Assembly (NCBI GenBank): GCA_003993805.1
Contig: RSEF01000012.1
Location: 2,760,665 to 2,824,664 of the forward strand
Direction: 5' to 3'
Source of the DNA: Himantopus leucocephalus
Lineage: Eukaryota; Chordata; Aves; Charadriiformes; Recurvirostridae
Length of the DNA stretch: 64,000 bases
Shown: positions 1 to 12,986 of the stretch, piece by piece
How the letters are laid out: every line of letters starts with the position of its first letter
How positions within the stretch are numbered: position 1 is the first letter of the stretch
Program-made: the position numbers and the translations under genes
The notes under the pieces: generated by a model
Told to the model about the DNA's origin: nothing
Seen by the model: the letters and a program-made list of their open reading frames with translations, nothing else
Database searches by the model: none

Positions 1-3000
1 AGATATTCCTTCACAGCGCTCCCAAAGGTGTCTCTATTTCCCCCAAATCCTCCCTCTGGGTGCCAGGGTTTTGTTGTACTCTTCGCTTCAGGTAACTCAG
101 GGCAATGAGGTCTCCAGGCTAACTCTGCAAAATGTCTTCGCCCCACTTCCCAGCCTCACCTTGCTTCTTGGCTTTGCGTTGGGGGAAACACAAAAGCCAA
201 TGCAGGACCTCGCTCTGCCACACCACTTCTGCTGCAGGGCACCGAGCGACTCCCATCCCACCCCATCCTGGGCATTCGCTTCGTTGGGTGCAAAGTGGCT
301 CTCAGAAAATCTATCGTCAAGATGTTTCATCCTGCCAAGGATGAGGGTGGTGAAGGTGGCCCTGTGTCCATTGCCCTATGGCCACTCCTTCGCTACGAAA
401 GCGTGGGAGAAGGCGTCGAGGGTTGAGAGGCATGGGGGACTTGGGCCGTTCTCCACAGGCTTAAGGTCTCTTAATGTAGGGTTCATTTCACCTAACTGTC
501 CAAATTTTGAGCAGCCGGTCTCAGCAAGTAATCATCTGCCCCAGGGGCGAGATGAGCATCTCCAGGGTGGGGAGCCAAGACCCTTGCAAGGAGTCACCCT
601 TGGTTGGTACCACTCTCTCCATCGGTGTGGAGAGATAAACCTAAAGCCCGAGGGGACAAACCCTACCCTCAGCGGTGGCAGCTTCCCCTAGGCCATGGCA
701 GAAGATGTCCGGTGGAGGGTCCCCGAGTGCTGAGCCGGTGCTGGGGCAGCCTGGGCAGGGTGGCGTGGAGCTCCCCGAGCGCAGCACACCTCGTCCGCAG
801 CACGCTGCCTTATTTTAGCAGGCAGAGCAGATGGCCGTGGGAAGATAAGGAGGCAAGGCAGAAGCAAAGAGAAAGCTGTTGAAATAAAGCCCCGTGCTCT
901 GCCGAGGGGGTCTGCTGCATTTTGACGGCGGTAGCCAGGATGAGCTTTGAGGCAGCTGAGGGGTTTGCTGGTGGGGGACCTACGGCCACAGAGAGCAGAG
1001 CCGGGGAGAAGCCTGCCCCGGTTCCCAAATATCGCTTGGCAGGGACAGCTGGCGTTGGCTCAGCACGGCCTCGGTGAGGCACAAACAGAACCGAAATAAT
1101 CCTCAGCAAAGGGAGGCAGAGCCCTGGCAGAGTCTTTCAGCGCTGGCGAGAAGGTGCCTCGGCTCCACCGCCTCCTGCCCGCGGGGCTGGGGGGAGCTGG
1201 GACCGTTCCCTTCCCCGATGCCACCGTGGGTTTCCACATGGCTGAGCCTGAACACCTCTCTCAGGGCTGCCACCCAGGACCTTCCCTGCCTGAAACGCAG
1301 CGATGCTCTGGAGAGGACCCTGGTTCTTCCTCCTCCTCTCTGAGCCCCTGCGCAGCTGGGGACCACGACAGCAGCACGCAGGGACCGCTCTAGCAGCAGG
1401 AGTCCTGAGCTGGGACTCCAGGGCACGTTGAGAAGATGGTTTATCCCCCTCCTGCCCTGCACAGCCCCCTCGTCCCCCAGGGACGGTACCCCACCAGCCC
1501 GGCTACCGGGATGCTCGGGGAGACGGTGCCAAAGGCTTTGCAAGGCAGACGCCATCCACGTGGGACCTGACGAGAGCCATGAAGCCCAAGACTCCCTGCT
1601 GTCCCCTTTGCCCAGTTTCACGTTCACTCTGACCAGCAGGATAAAGCACCGCAGGGCAGGAGAGTCCATAATAACCAGAGCCGCGTCCTCCCGGATCTCC
1701 GCTTTGCCCTCCAACATAGGAAAAATAACTCCAGCAGCTGCGCCTTTAAAATCGTTTCTCTTCCAAATGCCCTGGAAAGTTGTTTAAGTTGCAAAGTATT
1801 ACCTGGGGCTTTCGCATCAGGTTCTTAATTAGCTGAAACGATTTGCTTTGTCGGGGAATCGTTTCCAGGAGCTCCTAAACAGCGTTTAATATCAGCTCTA
1901 GGAACAGCCTCAGAAGGGAAAAGCACTTCTTCTGGTGAGTTGAGCACCGGCCTACAGCTCTCCCCGCTCCCAGCAAATTTCTTTCCGCCACGCGAAGGAG
2001 TTAAGCCGTTTTTAATAATAAGTTTCATTTTCCCTTTTGCTGGTGCAGGAGGGTCCCCAGGCTGAGCTTTCCCTGGGAGCCCGAAGTGAGCGCAAGGGGA
2101 CATTTAGCTCTCGCCTCCCCCCCCGCCGGCGTCGCTTCGACAGCTCCCCGCTGCGGACGGGCGCTGGCAGGGGAAAAGCGCCCGTGTTTGGCTGCGACGG
2201 CACCAGACAGAGCAGGCGACTTCGGAGCACACCAGGGATATAAACCAACCGCTTAGTTTGCAAACAACCTCTTCCCTACCCAAAAGGAGGAGTTTTTGAT
2301 GCGGAGAGGAGCTGATAGCATTCCCTTTAATGGGTTTGCTTACTTATAATTGCTCATTTTGCATACTTTTTAGAAGATCTCGCTTCTCCAGGTGCCATTT
2401 CACGCAACAGATTTAGAAACTCTTGGCAAAGCACAAAATAATAAATAATTTTGGACGTCCTTTTTCCGAGAGGGCAGGCACGTCAGCTCCCGCTCACAGG
2501 AGCAAAGGAGTCTCCTGTGGGTACGGCAAAGCCGTGGCTACGCTCCCTCCTCTTTAAACTTACATTTCGCGTCCCGTTTCTCATCCAGGGGGACGCGGGA
2601 CAGGGAAAGGTGCTGGCATACCCTCCGCGCCCGCGCTGGGTGATGGAGAAGTTTCCCAGCTACAGCCAGATCTAGCTGAATTAGGGAGGAAAGGATAATG
2701 GGGCAAACCCAAGGAACTCCAGAAAAATCACTCTAGAAAATTACCAAATAACTCTACAGATAATTTGGGCGCGACAAAACCTTGAGTCTGCAGTGCCACC
2801 AACAAACAGCCCGCGACGCACCAAACCCCCAAGGAGGACGTTACCCAAAGGTACCCACGTTAGCGCACGGTATAGCTCGCAAGCCGAAGAGCAGCCCAAC
2901 GGGATGGCAGAAGCTGTCCCCCGGCTGGTTGTTTTCTGCTTTTTGGTGCCGGCGTTTGCGCAACGGGAAAATTTTTGAGAGAGAAACACGGTTTGCACTA

Positions 3001-3490
3001 GAGCAATCAATATCCTTAGAAAGCGGGCGAGCACCCGGAGGCACGGGAGCCCTTCCCCATCCCGGTCCCTGCCACCCTCCTCCGCTTTGTGAGCTTCTCA
3101 AGGGACGTTGCCTAAAAATTCCCCGTTTTCGCGGGGAACGATCGCACATTTGATGGAGCGTTTTATCCCCCGGGGCTTCTAAATATTGCCTAGGCGATCA
3201 GGCCCTTCTCCAACNAGACCCTTCTCCAATGCGCCCCGGGGTTAACCTCATTAATTTAAGGTTAAGGGCAGCGCAGTGGCAGGGCGAGCGGGCGGGAAGG
3301 AGAAGCTCAGGCACGGCCGTGGGTGTGCAGGACGGACGGTGGGGGCTGGGGAGCACCCGACGTGCCACGCGTGAAACCCCCTTGCCCAAACACCGCAGCG
3401 GAGTTGTCACCAGCATTTTGGGGGTCAGAAATAACGGGGAGCGAAGGCAGAGGCAAGAGGGGAGAGGGACTCTTGATCGGGGAGTGGAGC

Positions 3491-3751
3491 GATAGGATGA
3501 GGGGTAACGGTTTTAAACTAAAAGGGGGAGATTTAGATTAAATATTAGGAAGAAATTCTTTACTCTGAGGGTGGTGAGCCCCTGGCCCAGGCTGCCCAGA
3601 GAAGCTGTGGCTGCCCCATCCCTGGAGGTGTTCAAGGCCAGGTTGGACGGGGCTTTGAGCAACCTGNAGGTGTCCCTGCCCAGGGCAGGGGGANTTGGAA
3701 CTGGATGATCTTCAAGGTCCCTTCCAACCTGAACCATTCTACGATTCTATG
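3491..3751 (+). mobile_element. CR1 LINE, 3' end fragment
   Basis: This is a 5'-truncated CR1 retrotransposon in forward orientation. It has the block TTTAGATTAAATATTAGGAAG, the segment with CTGTGGCTGCCCCATCCCTG, CTTCAAGGTCCCTTCCAACC, and the terminal ATTCTACGATTCTATG repeat typical of CR1. Two single Ns (3667, 3694) fall inside it. There is no coding capacity. Confidence 0.93.
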
Positions 3752-4981
3752 GGGACTTCCGCAGCCCCAAACACAGGCACTGGCTTGCAAGTCACCAAGC
3801 GCTTCAACGGGCAGCAGCCCAAGCTCTGGAGAAGCCTTTCCACCCGCCCACGGGAGCAGAAACGGCATAAAAATCAAAGACGGAAAAGAGCGTGATCGTT
3901 GCAGGATCAAGCACGAGCATCTATGTTAACGCCTCGGCTTATAATTACAATCATTTACATTAATAACCGCACCTCCTAGCTAATCCCTCCCACACTGCCG
4001 ATTATTGGAGAGAAGCTGGTTTACAGCCTTACGTGAAAAACGGGACTATGGAAGTGCCAGGCTTTACAAGAAACCCGTGTATGAGCACCAAGGAAGCTGC
4101 AGCATGGCTTTCGGTCTGCCCAGCAGAGCGGCTGCTGCTGGGCACATTTTATAGCAAAAAGAAACCAGAGACGTGTAGGAAAACGAAGCTGTTTCGGTTT
4201 AAATAGCCGGGGCAGAGGTGATGTTCTGCACCGAACAGGTTCACCGAAAGCTGGGAAACGAACGGGGAGTGGAAAACGCAGGGATGCGTCTTTCCTTCTT
4301 CTGCTCGGTGAGTAAGAGGCAGGCAGAGGCCGCAAGATCGAGGAGCGCGGAGGCCGCCACGGCAGGCGCGCAAAGGCTTTTAAGCAGATGAACCCGCTGG
4401 GGGCGTGTGTGTCAAAACGCCTGTAAAGGGTTGGTACCCAACCCCTCCGCACGCAGGGACGCGGGTCCCCGCCAGCCACCCCAAGAATTCCTTTTGGGAG
4501 AGCAGAAAATAAGTCTAAATAAATAACAAAAATAAAAGAGTTTCTGGCATCTGGGGGTTTGCCAGCCAGCCCCTGGCCGGGGGCGCCACACGGGCACCCG
4601 GCTTCTGCTAGCATCTCACACCTCCAGAAATCAAACTGTCCCTGTGAAACATTTCCCTCTCAAGTTAAGCGGCAAGTGTCAACCAAAAAGGCGTTTAATC
4701 ATGTGTTTCCAGTCGGTTCCTGACCCCTATGTCTGAAAAATCATTCAAAAGGCGGCTGCAAGGTGGCCATGGGCCACGCTGATAGGTCACGCTAATCAGC
4801 CCGGATAATATAAGAATGAAACGTCACTCAAAATCTCCATCCAGAGACCTGCAGGGGCTCAGAGCCTTGGTGTGCTTCAAAGAAAGAGCTCGCTTTCATT
4901 TTCTATTTCGCTTCTGCATTTATTTTTGCTGCAGGCTGGTACCATCCACCTTCCCCAGCTCCCCAGCCCAGCAACCAGCCC

Positions 4982-5003
4982 AGGAGGAGGAGGAGGAGGA
5001 GGA
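4982..5003 (+). repeat. (AGG)n microsatellite
   Basis: About seven AGG units. Any Glu-rich reading through it is a by-product of the repeat. Confidence 0.95.
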
Positions 5004-5433
5004 AGCAGCCAGCCACTTGGTGCACCACCCCGGTCCATTCAGCTTTTGGGCTGTTAGCATGCTGTGAGGTTTTATTTTTTTTAAATAAGAGGCTGAAGCG
5101 CCCCGGCTCACGCTGCTTGCTCCTTGCTGCCGCCCGCATCGCCCGGCGAGGGCATCACTGCTTGCAGGGCACATTGCACCAGAGCTCTGCCGAGTCCCCG
5201 GCACCACAGAACCCCAATTCTCCCAACAGTATTAATTATACAGGGCTTCCCTTTCAACCGGGGAGAAAGGTCCCGTTTCACGGGAGACCAGAGTTTACGC
5301 TGCGATGCAGGGAGACTCAAGGAGAGGGACGATGGCGAGGGCTCAGCTCTTCATCCCGCACCTCCTGGCAGTACCACCGCCCTGATGGCACCATGCTGCC
5401 TCCCTTCAGCAAAGCTCCATGGCCATTTAACCA

Positions 5434-5930
5434 TGTCCCGGTTTCAGCTGGGAGAGAGTTAATTTTCTTTCTAGCGGTTGCTCTGTTTCAAATTTGGTAC
5501 CAAAGGAATGTCAATAATGCGTATTGTTCTAGCTGCTGCCAGGTGATGTTCATATTTTTCAAGAACCTTCTTCAGCTTCCCGCAGAAGTTGAGAAGGAGC
5601 ATAGGCAGAATGATGGAATGGCCGATGGAATATTCCGTCCCATAGACATCATGCTTGGTATATAAATGGGGGTTGGCCGGGGGGCTGGAATCCACGATCA
5701 CCGCTTGGGAAGGTACCAATGCACCGAGTGGTGAGAGTGACTTGTGTCATTATTATTATTTCCCTTTTCTGCTCGCGTTCTATTAAACTGTCTTTATCTC
5801 AACCCACAAGGGTTTTTTCCCCTTTCTCCTCCTTTTCTCCCTCTTCTCCCTGCCCTTCTCAGGAAGGGGGAGGGAGAACTGTGCGAGCGGCTGCCTGGTC
5901 CTGGCTGCCGGTTGGGGTTAAACCACGACA
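5434..5930 (+). mobile_element. Solo LTR of an avian endogenous retrovirus (copy 1)
   Basis: It starts TGTCCCGGTTTCAGCTGGGA and ends GGGGTTAAACCACGACA, the TG...CA termini of a widespread avian ERV LTR. Inside are a TATA box (TATATAAA, 5659-5666), an ATTAAA poly(A) signal (5782-5787), and a TCTCAACCCACAAGG motif near the U5 boundary. No gag, pol or env reading frame adjoins it, and I see no convincing target-site duplication. Confidence 0.85.
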
Positions 5931-8683
5931 AATGGAGAAAGAAAACGAACACCCAGCTGGCTGACTCCCGAGCGTTCCCTTGTAACCACACTAATAATGC
6001 CGTTTCTTTGCATAGATTTGCTTCCCTTGCCCAGCGGCACTTTCTCCAACACTCAATGTACTTCTCAGGGGATGGGATTTTATAGTCCTCACCTCGCATG
6101 GCTCGCCCCAACACACGTGTAAGGCAGGAAAATAGGGCATCCCGGCACACGGCGAGGACTGAATGCTGAACCACATGGTATGTGAAACGCTATTAAACCA
6201 GAGCAAAACACTGCAGCAGTTGAGTTGTGGATACCATAAAACTGTCTTTCAGGTCCTGTTGGCCCTTGGAGAAGGACACAACCTTCATCGACATGCTGAT
6301 GAAGGTTTGGGCTTGCTTCAGCAGCACGGTCTCAACGTGCCTCCAGCCCTAGGAGGCTGCGCTGCCCACACAGACTTGCCCTGCACTTGGGCTTTACCAA
6401 CAGTGGTTTTGATGTGGGAAGGAGGGAGTCAACACAAGAGTGTGGCCTGAGCTAGTGATGCCCATCCCTGACACACGCACATCCAGCTGGTAATCCCATC
6501 ATCAGCATCACCATGTGCTTCTTCCCCAGCACGCCCACACACTTCACCATCGGCAACTCGTCTCCTCACCCTAACTTTGTTCCACGGACCTTTATAGATG
6601 CTAAAGTCTGTGGGCTACGACTGCAAAACGCCACTAGGAGAAACGATGGTGTTTTGGAAGGTGGATCAGCACCAACAAAGTCAGTCTAAGATGTTCCCAT
6701 CACAGCTGGAAAACTGAGCATCTCCACCGCAGCCTGGCCCTAACGCTGCCTCCTCCCCAACCCACTCAGAAATCCAGTGTTACAAAGCCAATTAAATGCT
6801 CAATTAAGTGTCCCAACATGTTCCCAAATAAAGTACTAACATGGCATGTTATTAAAAAAAAAGAAAAGACAGAAGAAAGCTCCCGGTTGTATAATGGCCT
6901 GCGAGCATCGGGATAATCCGTGCCTGCTCCCAGGGGGTGGAAACAGGAGCTGAAGAGCCCCAAATCCCCTCGCCACCTCCAACAAAAAGAGCTGTTTCTC
7001 TCTCTGCCCACCGAACCTTCAGACCGAGACTCTGATTTACGTGGTCCCACCAGCCTCACCACCTGCCCAGGGACCGCGTGCCTCCACCACGAGTCCCCAC
7101 GGTGCTGCTCGGAGCACCCTGCTCCAAAAGTCCCCTCCAACCTGACCCCCTTCACAGACTTCTTCTTTTCATAAGAGCAGTGTCTGCCACAGGCAGATGT
7201 TTTCTGTCTCCACCAGCGGCATCCACTGCGGGCAGGGGAGATGTCTCATGACACAGAGCCCACACACCCCGCCGAGCAGCCTGGATTTAAGGGTCAGGAC
7301 TACCACGTCCTACTGGCCCCCAGCGAGTCATCCCACCAAGCTGCGCATCACAGACGTGATCCAAGCAACACTGCCCCTAAAGCAGAAACAGTCTGTAAAC
7401 CTGCGTAATATGTTTGGAGGCCACCAAGCATCCCCAGCCTTCTGATCCCACCACCGCCTCTCCCAGGACAGAGACAGCGATATACAACTGATGTTGGGTA
7501 CCAGTCCCTGCACTGGGGACTGCTCCTGAGCTTCTTTAGTCACTCATCATTCAAAACAAGACACGGCGGGAGCAAGAATGAGGGTCCAGGCTGTCCCCAT
7601 CCCACCGAGAGCCCCCACACCTCCACTGTAACATCACACTTCTCCTCCCCTGATTTTCCCCAGCATCTCCTGCTCTTCCCTGCATCTGGCACACCTTTAG
7701 GAGGACACCACGAGAACCTCTCGCTTTGCCCCCATGCCAGCTGTGTGCCTGAACAAGGTGTCCGCTGAGGTCTGCATCAACTCTCTGCGAGTGGGGCTCA
7801 TCTGATGAGTTATGAGGACATCTCTCGGGTTGGTCCTGCAGTGGACGTCGGTGACACTGCCCAAATCAGCAGAGAGGCACGGGGCTCCAGGGCCACCCCA
7901 CCAGCACAGCTGCCGGGCCTGACTTGAAGAGCAAAGGCAGAAAATCCTGTGCTAGAACCAGGTGCACCTGAATTTTGTGAATGAACTGGGGTTTTTTTTT
8001 GCTCTCCAGCACTTATTTATAAAAACCTTTCTGATGTCCATAAAACACTCTGACAGCTTTAGCTTGTCCTGCTTCCTCTCTGTGCTTCTATACTTTGCCT
8101 ATTTTTGCTGCCTTCAACCTTTCATGTGTACAACAGTAACTCTTTTCAAAGCTTCTCAAGGTCAAGAAAGTCCCTAAGAAGGTGCGTTAGGGCAGTTATT
8201 GATCTTCCCGCAGCCTTTCCCAGAGCGGCTCCAAACTGTGAAACCTCAGTCGGAAGGTGGAAAGTTACTCAGGCCCTTCCCCGGTTGGTGAATTTTAATA
8301 TTCATGGCACCCGACTCGTGAGAATATCAAATCCTCTCGCAGTGATAGCCCTGTACATCTGTCTCCGCGTCCCTGCCGCAAGGTCGCAGTCCCTTCCGTC
8401 TACTCGAGGATGGCTTGAGCGGGTTTCTGAATCGTGAGTTTGTGTCACCAAAGTTTCATGGACAGAACACCATCACCTTGTAGAAGCAAATTTGCAACAC
8501 CTACCAAAATAAGTGTCTGCTTGGAAAAGCAATCAAAGCTTAGCAGGGGACCAGAGCCGGCGTGAAGACCTATCCATGTTACACGGGCTAAAAGCGTTTC
8601 CCTAAACTACTCCTTGGCACTTTCTAGGAAACACCATGGTCAATACCGCACTGATGAAGTTTCACCATCAATTAAAGCAGAAC

Positions 8684-8915
8684 TAAATCCACGCTGCTGC
8701 CTAATGGGGCAATACCAGTTGCCCTCCGCGTTCCCAGCCTGAGCGGTGGCAGGAACCTCCCTTCCACCGGCCGCAGTCGCTGACCCGGCTCAGCCNTAAA
8801 TCCACGCTGCTGCCTAATGGGGCAATACCAGTTGCCCTCCACATTCCCAGCCTGAGCGGTGGCAGGAACCGGCAGAGCCTCCTTTCCACCGGCCGCAGTC
8901 ACTGACCCGGGTCAG
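8684..8915 (+). repeat. Direct duplication (about 112 bp x 2) around a single N
   Basis: TAAATCCACGCTGCTGCCTA begins at 8684 and again at 8797, separated by one N at 8796. The two units share nearly everything but differ by a few substitutions and a short insertion in the second. This looks like overlapping contig or haplotype ends joined with one N rather than a biological repeat. Confidence 0.9.
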
Positions 8916-11012
8916 TTGAGCCGGAGCAGCCCCCCCTACTCCCCCCAGGATTTGCAGGCACCACCTCGCTGCCTTCTGCGGGAGCAACGGGTGGTGGTTT
9001 GCCGCTAATGGCAGCGAGCGATGCTACTACAATTCACGGCAAGACGTCGGGTCTTGCAGTTTTGCCCGCAGCACCCTCTGGGAGAATATTGACCCGTGGG
9101 TCTTCTTCATCACCCCAGCCGGTTGTTGGGAGTGGGATTCCATGCCCGGCCAGCAGCTGGCACACGGGGGCTGTGGGACCGTGGCAGTGGTGTGGGCGGC
9201 CACCCACCCCGCAGCGAGGTGGTGGCTCCAAGAGCTGGCAGAGCAGCTGCCTGCACTCCTAGGGGCTGTTGAGAAGAACATCTATGGTGGAGACTCAGGT
9301 ATCACACCTACCTTGGTACTCACCTGACCTCCAGCACCATGGGCTGGCCCACAGCAGCAATACTGACGTCCCAAAAGCCAAAGAGCTCCCTGTTTTAAGC
9401 CCTAATCTTTACACTGCCTGCTCCGTGGTGAGCACTTGGGCTTTGCTCTTGACGTACCCGCTGGCCTTGCCGGCGGGACAGCTCAGGAGGACACCTTGGC
9501 ACTGCTGGCCCAGGCAGCTTGCTAGCCCAGGAGCACAGCAATACAACAGGCAGTGGCTCCAAGTCCTAGGGCACAGCAAATATGCTCTGGAAAACCAGCC
9601 TGGCATCGGGGAAGCATCATCCACTTCAAATACATCTTCATTTAGAAGCGAGGAAGGCAGAAATGCCTTACCCCGCTCAGCCGCTGTCACCCCTCTGAAT
9701 AAATAGTTTGGTTTTATGAACCACTGAAAACAATCTGCAGGCGCGGGCGGCGGCTTCCTCCGAAGCATTAATCAGCAGGGTTCGCATGCGGCTGACACTT
9801 GTCCATTAATAATATAATTGCATCTAAAGGAGGAAAGGAATCTGGAGCTCTGGGTTTGGGGTGGGGTTTTTTTCTGATTAAAGAAAGGAACAGCAGTTCC
9901 TAAGATAATTTTCTAAGTGGCCAGAAGCCCAGAGCAGGCTCAGCAAGGCGAAGCCCAGCAGTTGGAGTAGTCCAAAAACCTCCAAAGACACACGACCAGC
10001 AGAAGACAAGAGTCTGCAGCAGACCTGGAGGTAACACCTAATGGGCTTCCGCGGAAAAAACAGCAGTGGGGTCCAGAGGGGCTGCGACAGCCGCCGAAAC
10101 ACGGATTGCATAGGTGGGACACCCATGGACGCTGTGCACCACCCACCTGATGGGACTCCACTCTTAACTCGGACTTGTCTGACGGGTTACACATCACCAC
10201 TGACCCCACTTCAGCCCCCCCCGGTGCTTGCAGGAGGAGCCGGCGGGGAGCCCGGCATCGCCCAGCCCAGCAGCAGGAGCTGGCTTAATTACAGCGGGTT
10301 AAGTAGCACAGAAAAACTCCTGAGTCACAGCGAGCTGTTAATTACCAATCCGTAAAGGGATTTGAGGGCTCACGCCGGCGAAGCCGACTTCATCTCGCGC
10401 TGTCATACGCAGCGCTCTCCGTTTGACTTAAGTTTATGCGACTGACCTGAATATTTATACCCCTGGGGCTGGGGTGGTTTTTTTTTAAAAAAAAATCATG
10501 ATTTCTACAGACAAATTCAGGAGAAACCCCAAAATCGCTCCACTCTGTAGCCCACATCTCTGGCTACCTCTTCCCCCCGCAGCAAACTCCGGGGTCTGAC
10601 CCCCTGCCCGCCCTCCAGCGTGGCACCTCGCTCCTCCTCCTGTCCCCGGAGAGGGGACGCGGCCATCCCCGCATCCAGCCGAGCCCTGGGGACCCTGCCA
10701 AGCTGTCATTCCAGGACACCCGATTTCAGGGAAAACAGCCTCAAACGGGTGACGGACAACAGCTGCTCCCTGCTACACCAGGGGCCGCAGAGCGCGTCCG
10801 TCGGTACCCTTCGGCCCTCTGAGCCTGGCAGGAATAACAGGACTCGGATTCCTATGGAAAAACGATGCCTGCAAACTTTAAGTGCCTGTCCCTGCTCGTC
10901 CCCCACCCACCCTGTCACCACGCACAGGTGGGCGGCAATTTGGGAAGGGTTTCGTATGTAGAGCATCACACGGAGGACCGGACACGGGGCTCTCCGGGGC
11001 ACCGGATCTCCA

Positions 11013-11070
11013 ACACGGGCGTTGCATCCCCGACACGGACACTGCATCCCCGACATGGGCACTGCCTGCA
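11013..11070 (+). repeat. 20-bp minisatellite, about three units
   Basis: Units read ACACGGGCGTTGCATCCCCG, ACACGGACACTGCATCCCCG and a decayed third ACATGGGCACTGCCTGCATT. This is a short GC-rich tandem array within the BSN intron. Confidence 0.85.
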
Positions 11071-12484
11071 TTCCACAGGGCAGGAGGCAGGCTTTTCCTT
11101 ATGGCACCCATATCCCGCTTTCCCCCCCTGGAAGGAGGCAGCGGGGCTGCCTGGGAGCCGTTTGCAGCCCCAGACGCCAGATCGGGGCCGGGATTTCTGT
11201 GCCGGGACAGGGCTGAGCTGGAGGCACTCTCTTAACCCGGCTAATCCTCTTTGGCCGGGAGCTACCGGCTAATTGCATTCCCAGCGAAAGCACGGACCCT
11301 CGGGAAGGGGGCAGGGAGGCGCGGCACACTGGGGCTACAAGATGGGCTGGTGGTCACCGGCTCCCACCTGCAGCGAGGGCAGCCGAGGCAGGAGCCCGAC
11401 GCTCCTCCCTGCTCACTTTTTCCCCCCCTTTCTATGAAATTTATGCGCCAACACCAAAACAATTTCGGCACAAGACCTTTCCTCAGCGCCCCCTTCTCCA
11501 ACCTCTCCTCCAGCTGCCAGCAGCGACGCCCTGTTCTGCACAAAGGCTGATCTCGCGGAGATTTTTTTTCCGCCCCCATCTAATTGAGCTCCCTTTTTCG
11601 CAGGCGTTCCTCCCTGCAGCCAAGCGCAGGAGCCGCTGCGGTTGCTTCTGCAAGTAGGGCAGGCTCGGCCCCATCCGCGCCGTCGGCATCTCGCACCCGA
11701 GCGGTGCAGCATCGCACCCCGGGGAGCTGTTCTGCTCGGGGACCAATTTTGCCCAGCGGGGGGTCTCGGAGCGTGATGGAACGAGAGGCCCGGGGCCTTC
11801 CGGAAAGAATCCGATACGGTGATTCACAAGCTCTTGGCAAGAAATCCATCTGAACGGGCTTCTTTGTTGCCTGGCTGCAGGTACGAGGGGAGCAGTGGAA
11901 GGGGAATGCGTCCCACGAAGGACTCAAGCGAATGTTGCTCCTGCAGCTTGTTGACTTGTGGTATCACATCCAGGATAACACATCGGATATGCACATAATA
12001 TATTATATACGCACCTAATAAGGGACCATTAGATGGTGAGACCAGATAGGGAGGTAGAGCACGTCCACGACCACACAACCGTTAATAAAAAGGATGCTTT
12101 TTGTAGTGTGTGGGGAAAGCAAGAAAACAAATGCAATTTTAGGAGCTGGATGTGGTGTGGCGCGTACCACAAGTCAGTAAGAAGCCCCTCCTGAGGGCAA
12201 TGCCCGTCGGAGATCGCAGCCTGGCACCCAGGGGTCAGCAGCATTCTGCAAGGACACTTGTCACCGCTCCTGTTTCAGGCTGGTTAATTAGGCAAAGGGG
12301 CATCCTGCCACGCTCATTGAGTAACACAACATGCATAGTTCATTCGTTCCTTAATACAAAACCCCTGGAGTCAATTGGGGTCAGTCAGGGTCACCAGGAG
12401 AGCATCGTGCAGCGCAGGGCAATCGCGCTCCCCGCCAGCTCTTGCCAGATCACTTGCTGCCTTAGACTCTGCCGTGCACAGGCG

Positions 12485-12986
12485 TGCCCTGGTCTCAGCT
12501 GGGATGCAGTTACGTTATGATTTTTTTTCCTAGTGGTTGCTGTGTTTCAGATGTGGTACCAAAGGAATGTCAATAATGCATATTGTTCTAGTTGTTGACA
12601 GGTGATGTTTATGTTTTTCAAGGACTTTTTTTTCAGCTTCCCACGGAAGCCGAGAAGGAGCACAGACGGAAAAATGGAATGGCCAACAGAATACTCCATC
12701 CCACAGATCTCATGCTCGGTGTATAAATGGGGTCAGCGTGGGGTGGGGGGTACTCACGATCGCTACTCGGGACGGTGCCAATTCACCGGGTGGTCAGAGT
12801 GACTTGTTTCTTGTATATTCTTTTACCATTATTGTTATTTTTCCTTTTCTGTTATTGTTCTAGTAAATTGTCTTTATCTCAACCCACATGGGTTTTTTTC
12901 CCCTTTCCTTTCCCCTCCTCTTCTCCCTGCCCTGCTGGGGGAAGGGGAGAACCGTGCGAGCTGCGAGCTGGGGTTAAACCACGACA
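12485..12986 (+). mobile_element. Solo LTR of the same avian ERV family (copy 2)
   Basis: It is collinear with the LTR at 5434-5930: TGCCCTGGTCTCAGCTGGGA at the start, ACCAAAGGAATGTCAATAAT shared in the middle, TATAAA at 12722-12727, and GGGGTTAAACCACGACA at the end. The two differ at many positions and by several indels, including a shortened U5 here. The same orientation is used. No retroviral genes lie between the copies. Confidence 0.85.

Noticed and set aside
71..691. 206-codon plus-strand open frame at the left edge
   Set aside because: Low-complexity, no domain, no splice-site logic and no similarity to BSN. Probably chance in intron.
4982..5067. Glu-rich peptide on the plus strand
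   Set aside because: It is only the translation of an AGG microsatellite.
5931..12484. Interpretation of the LTR pair as a complete provirus
   Set aside because: No primer-binding site, no polypurine tract and no gag, pol or env frames between the LTRs, which are also clearly diverged from each other.
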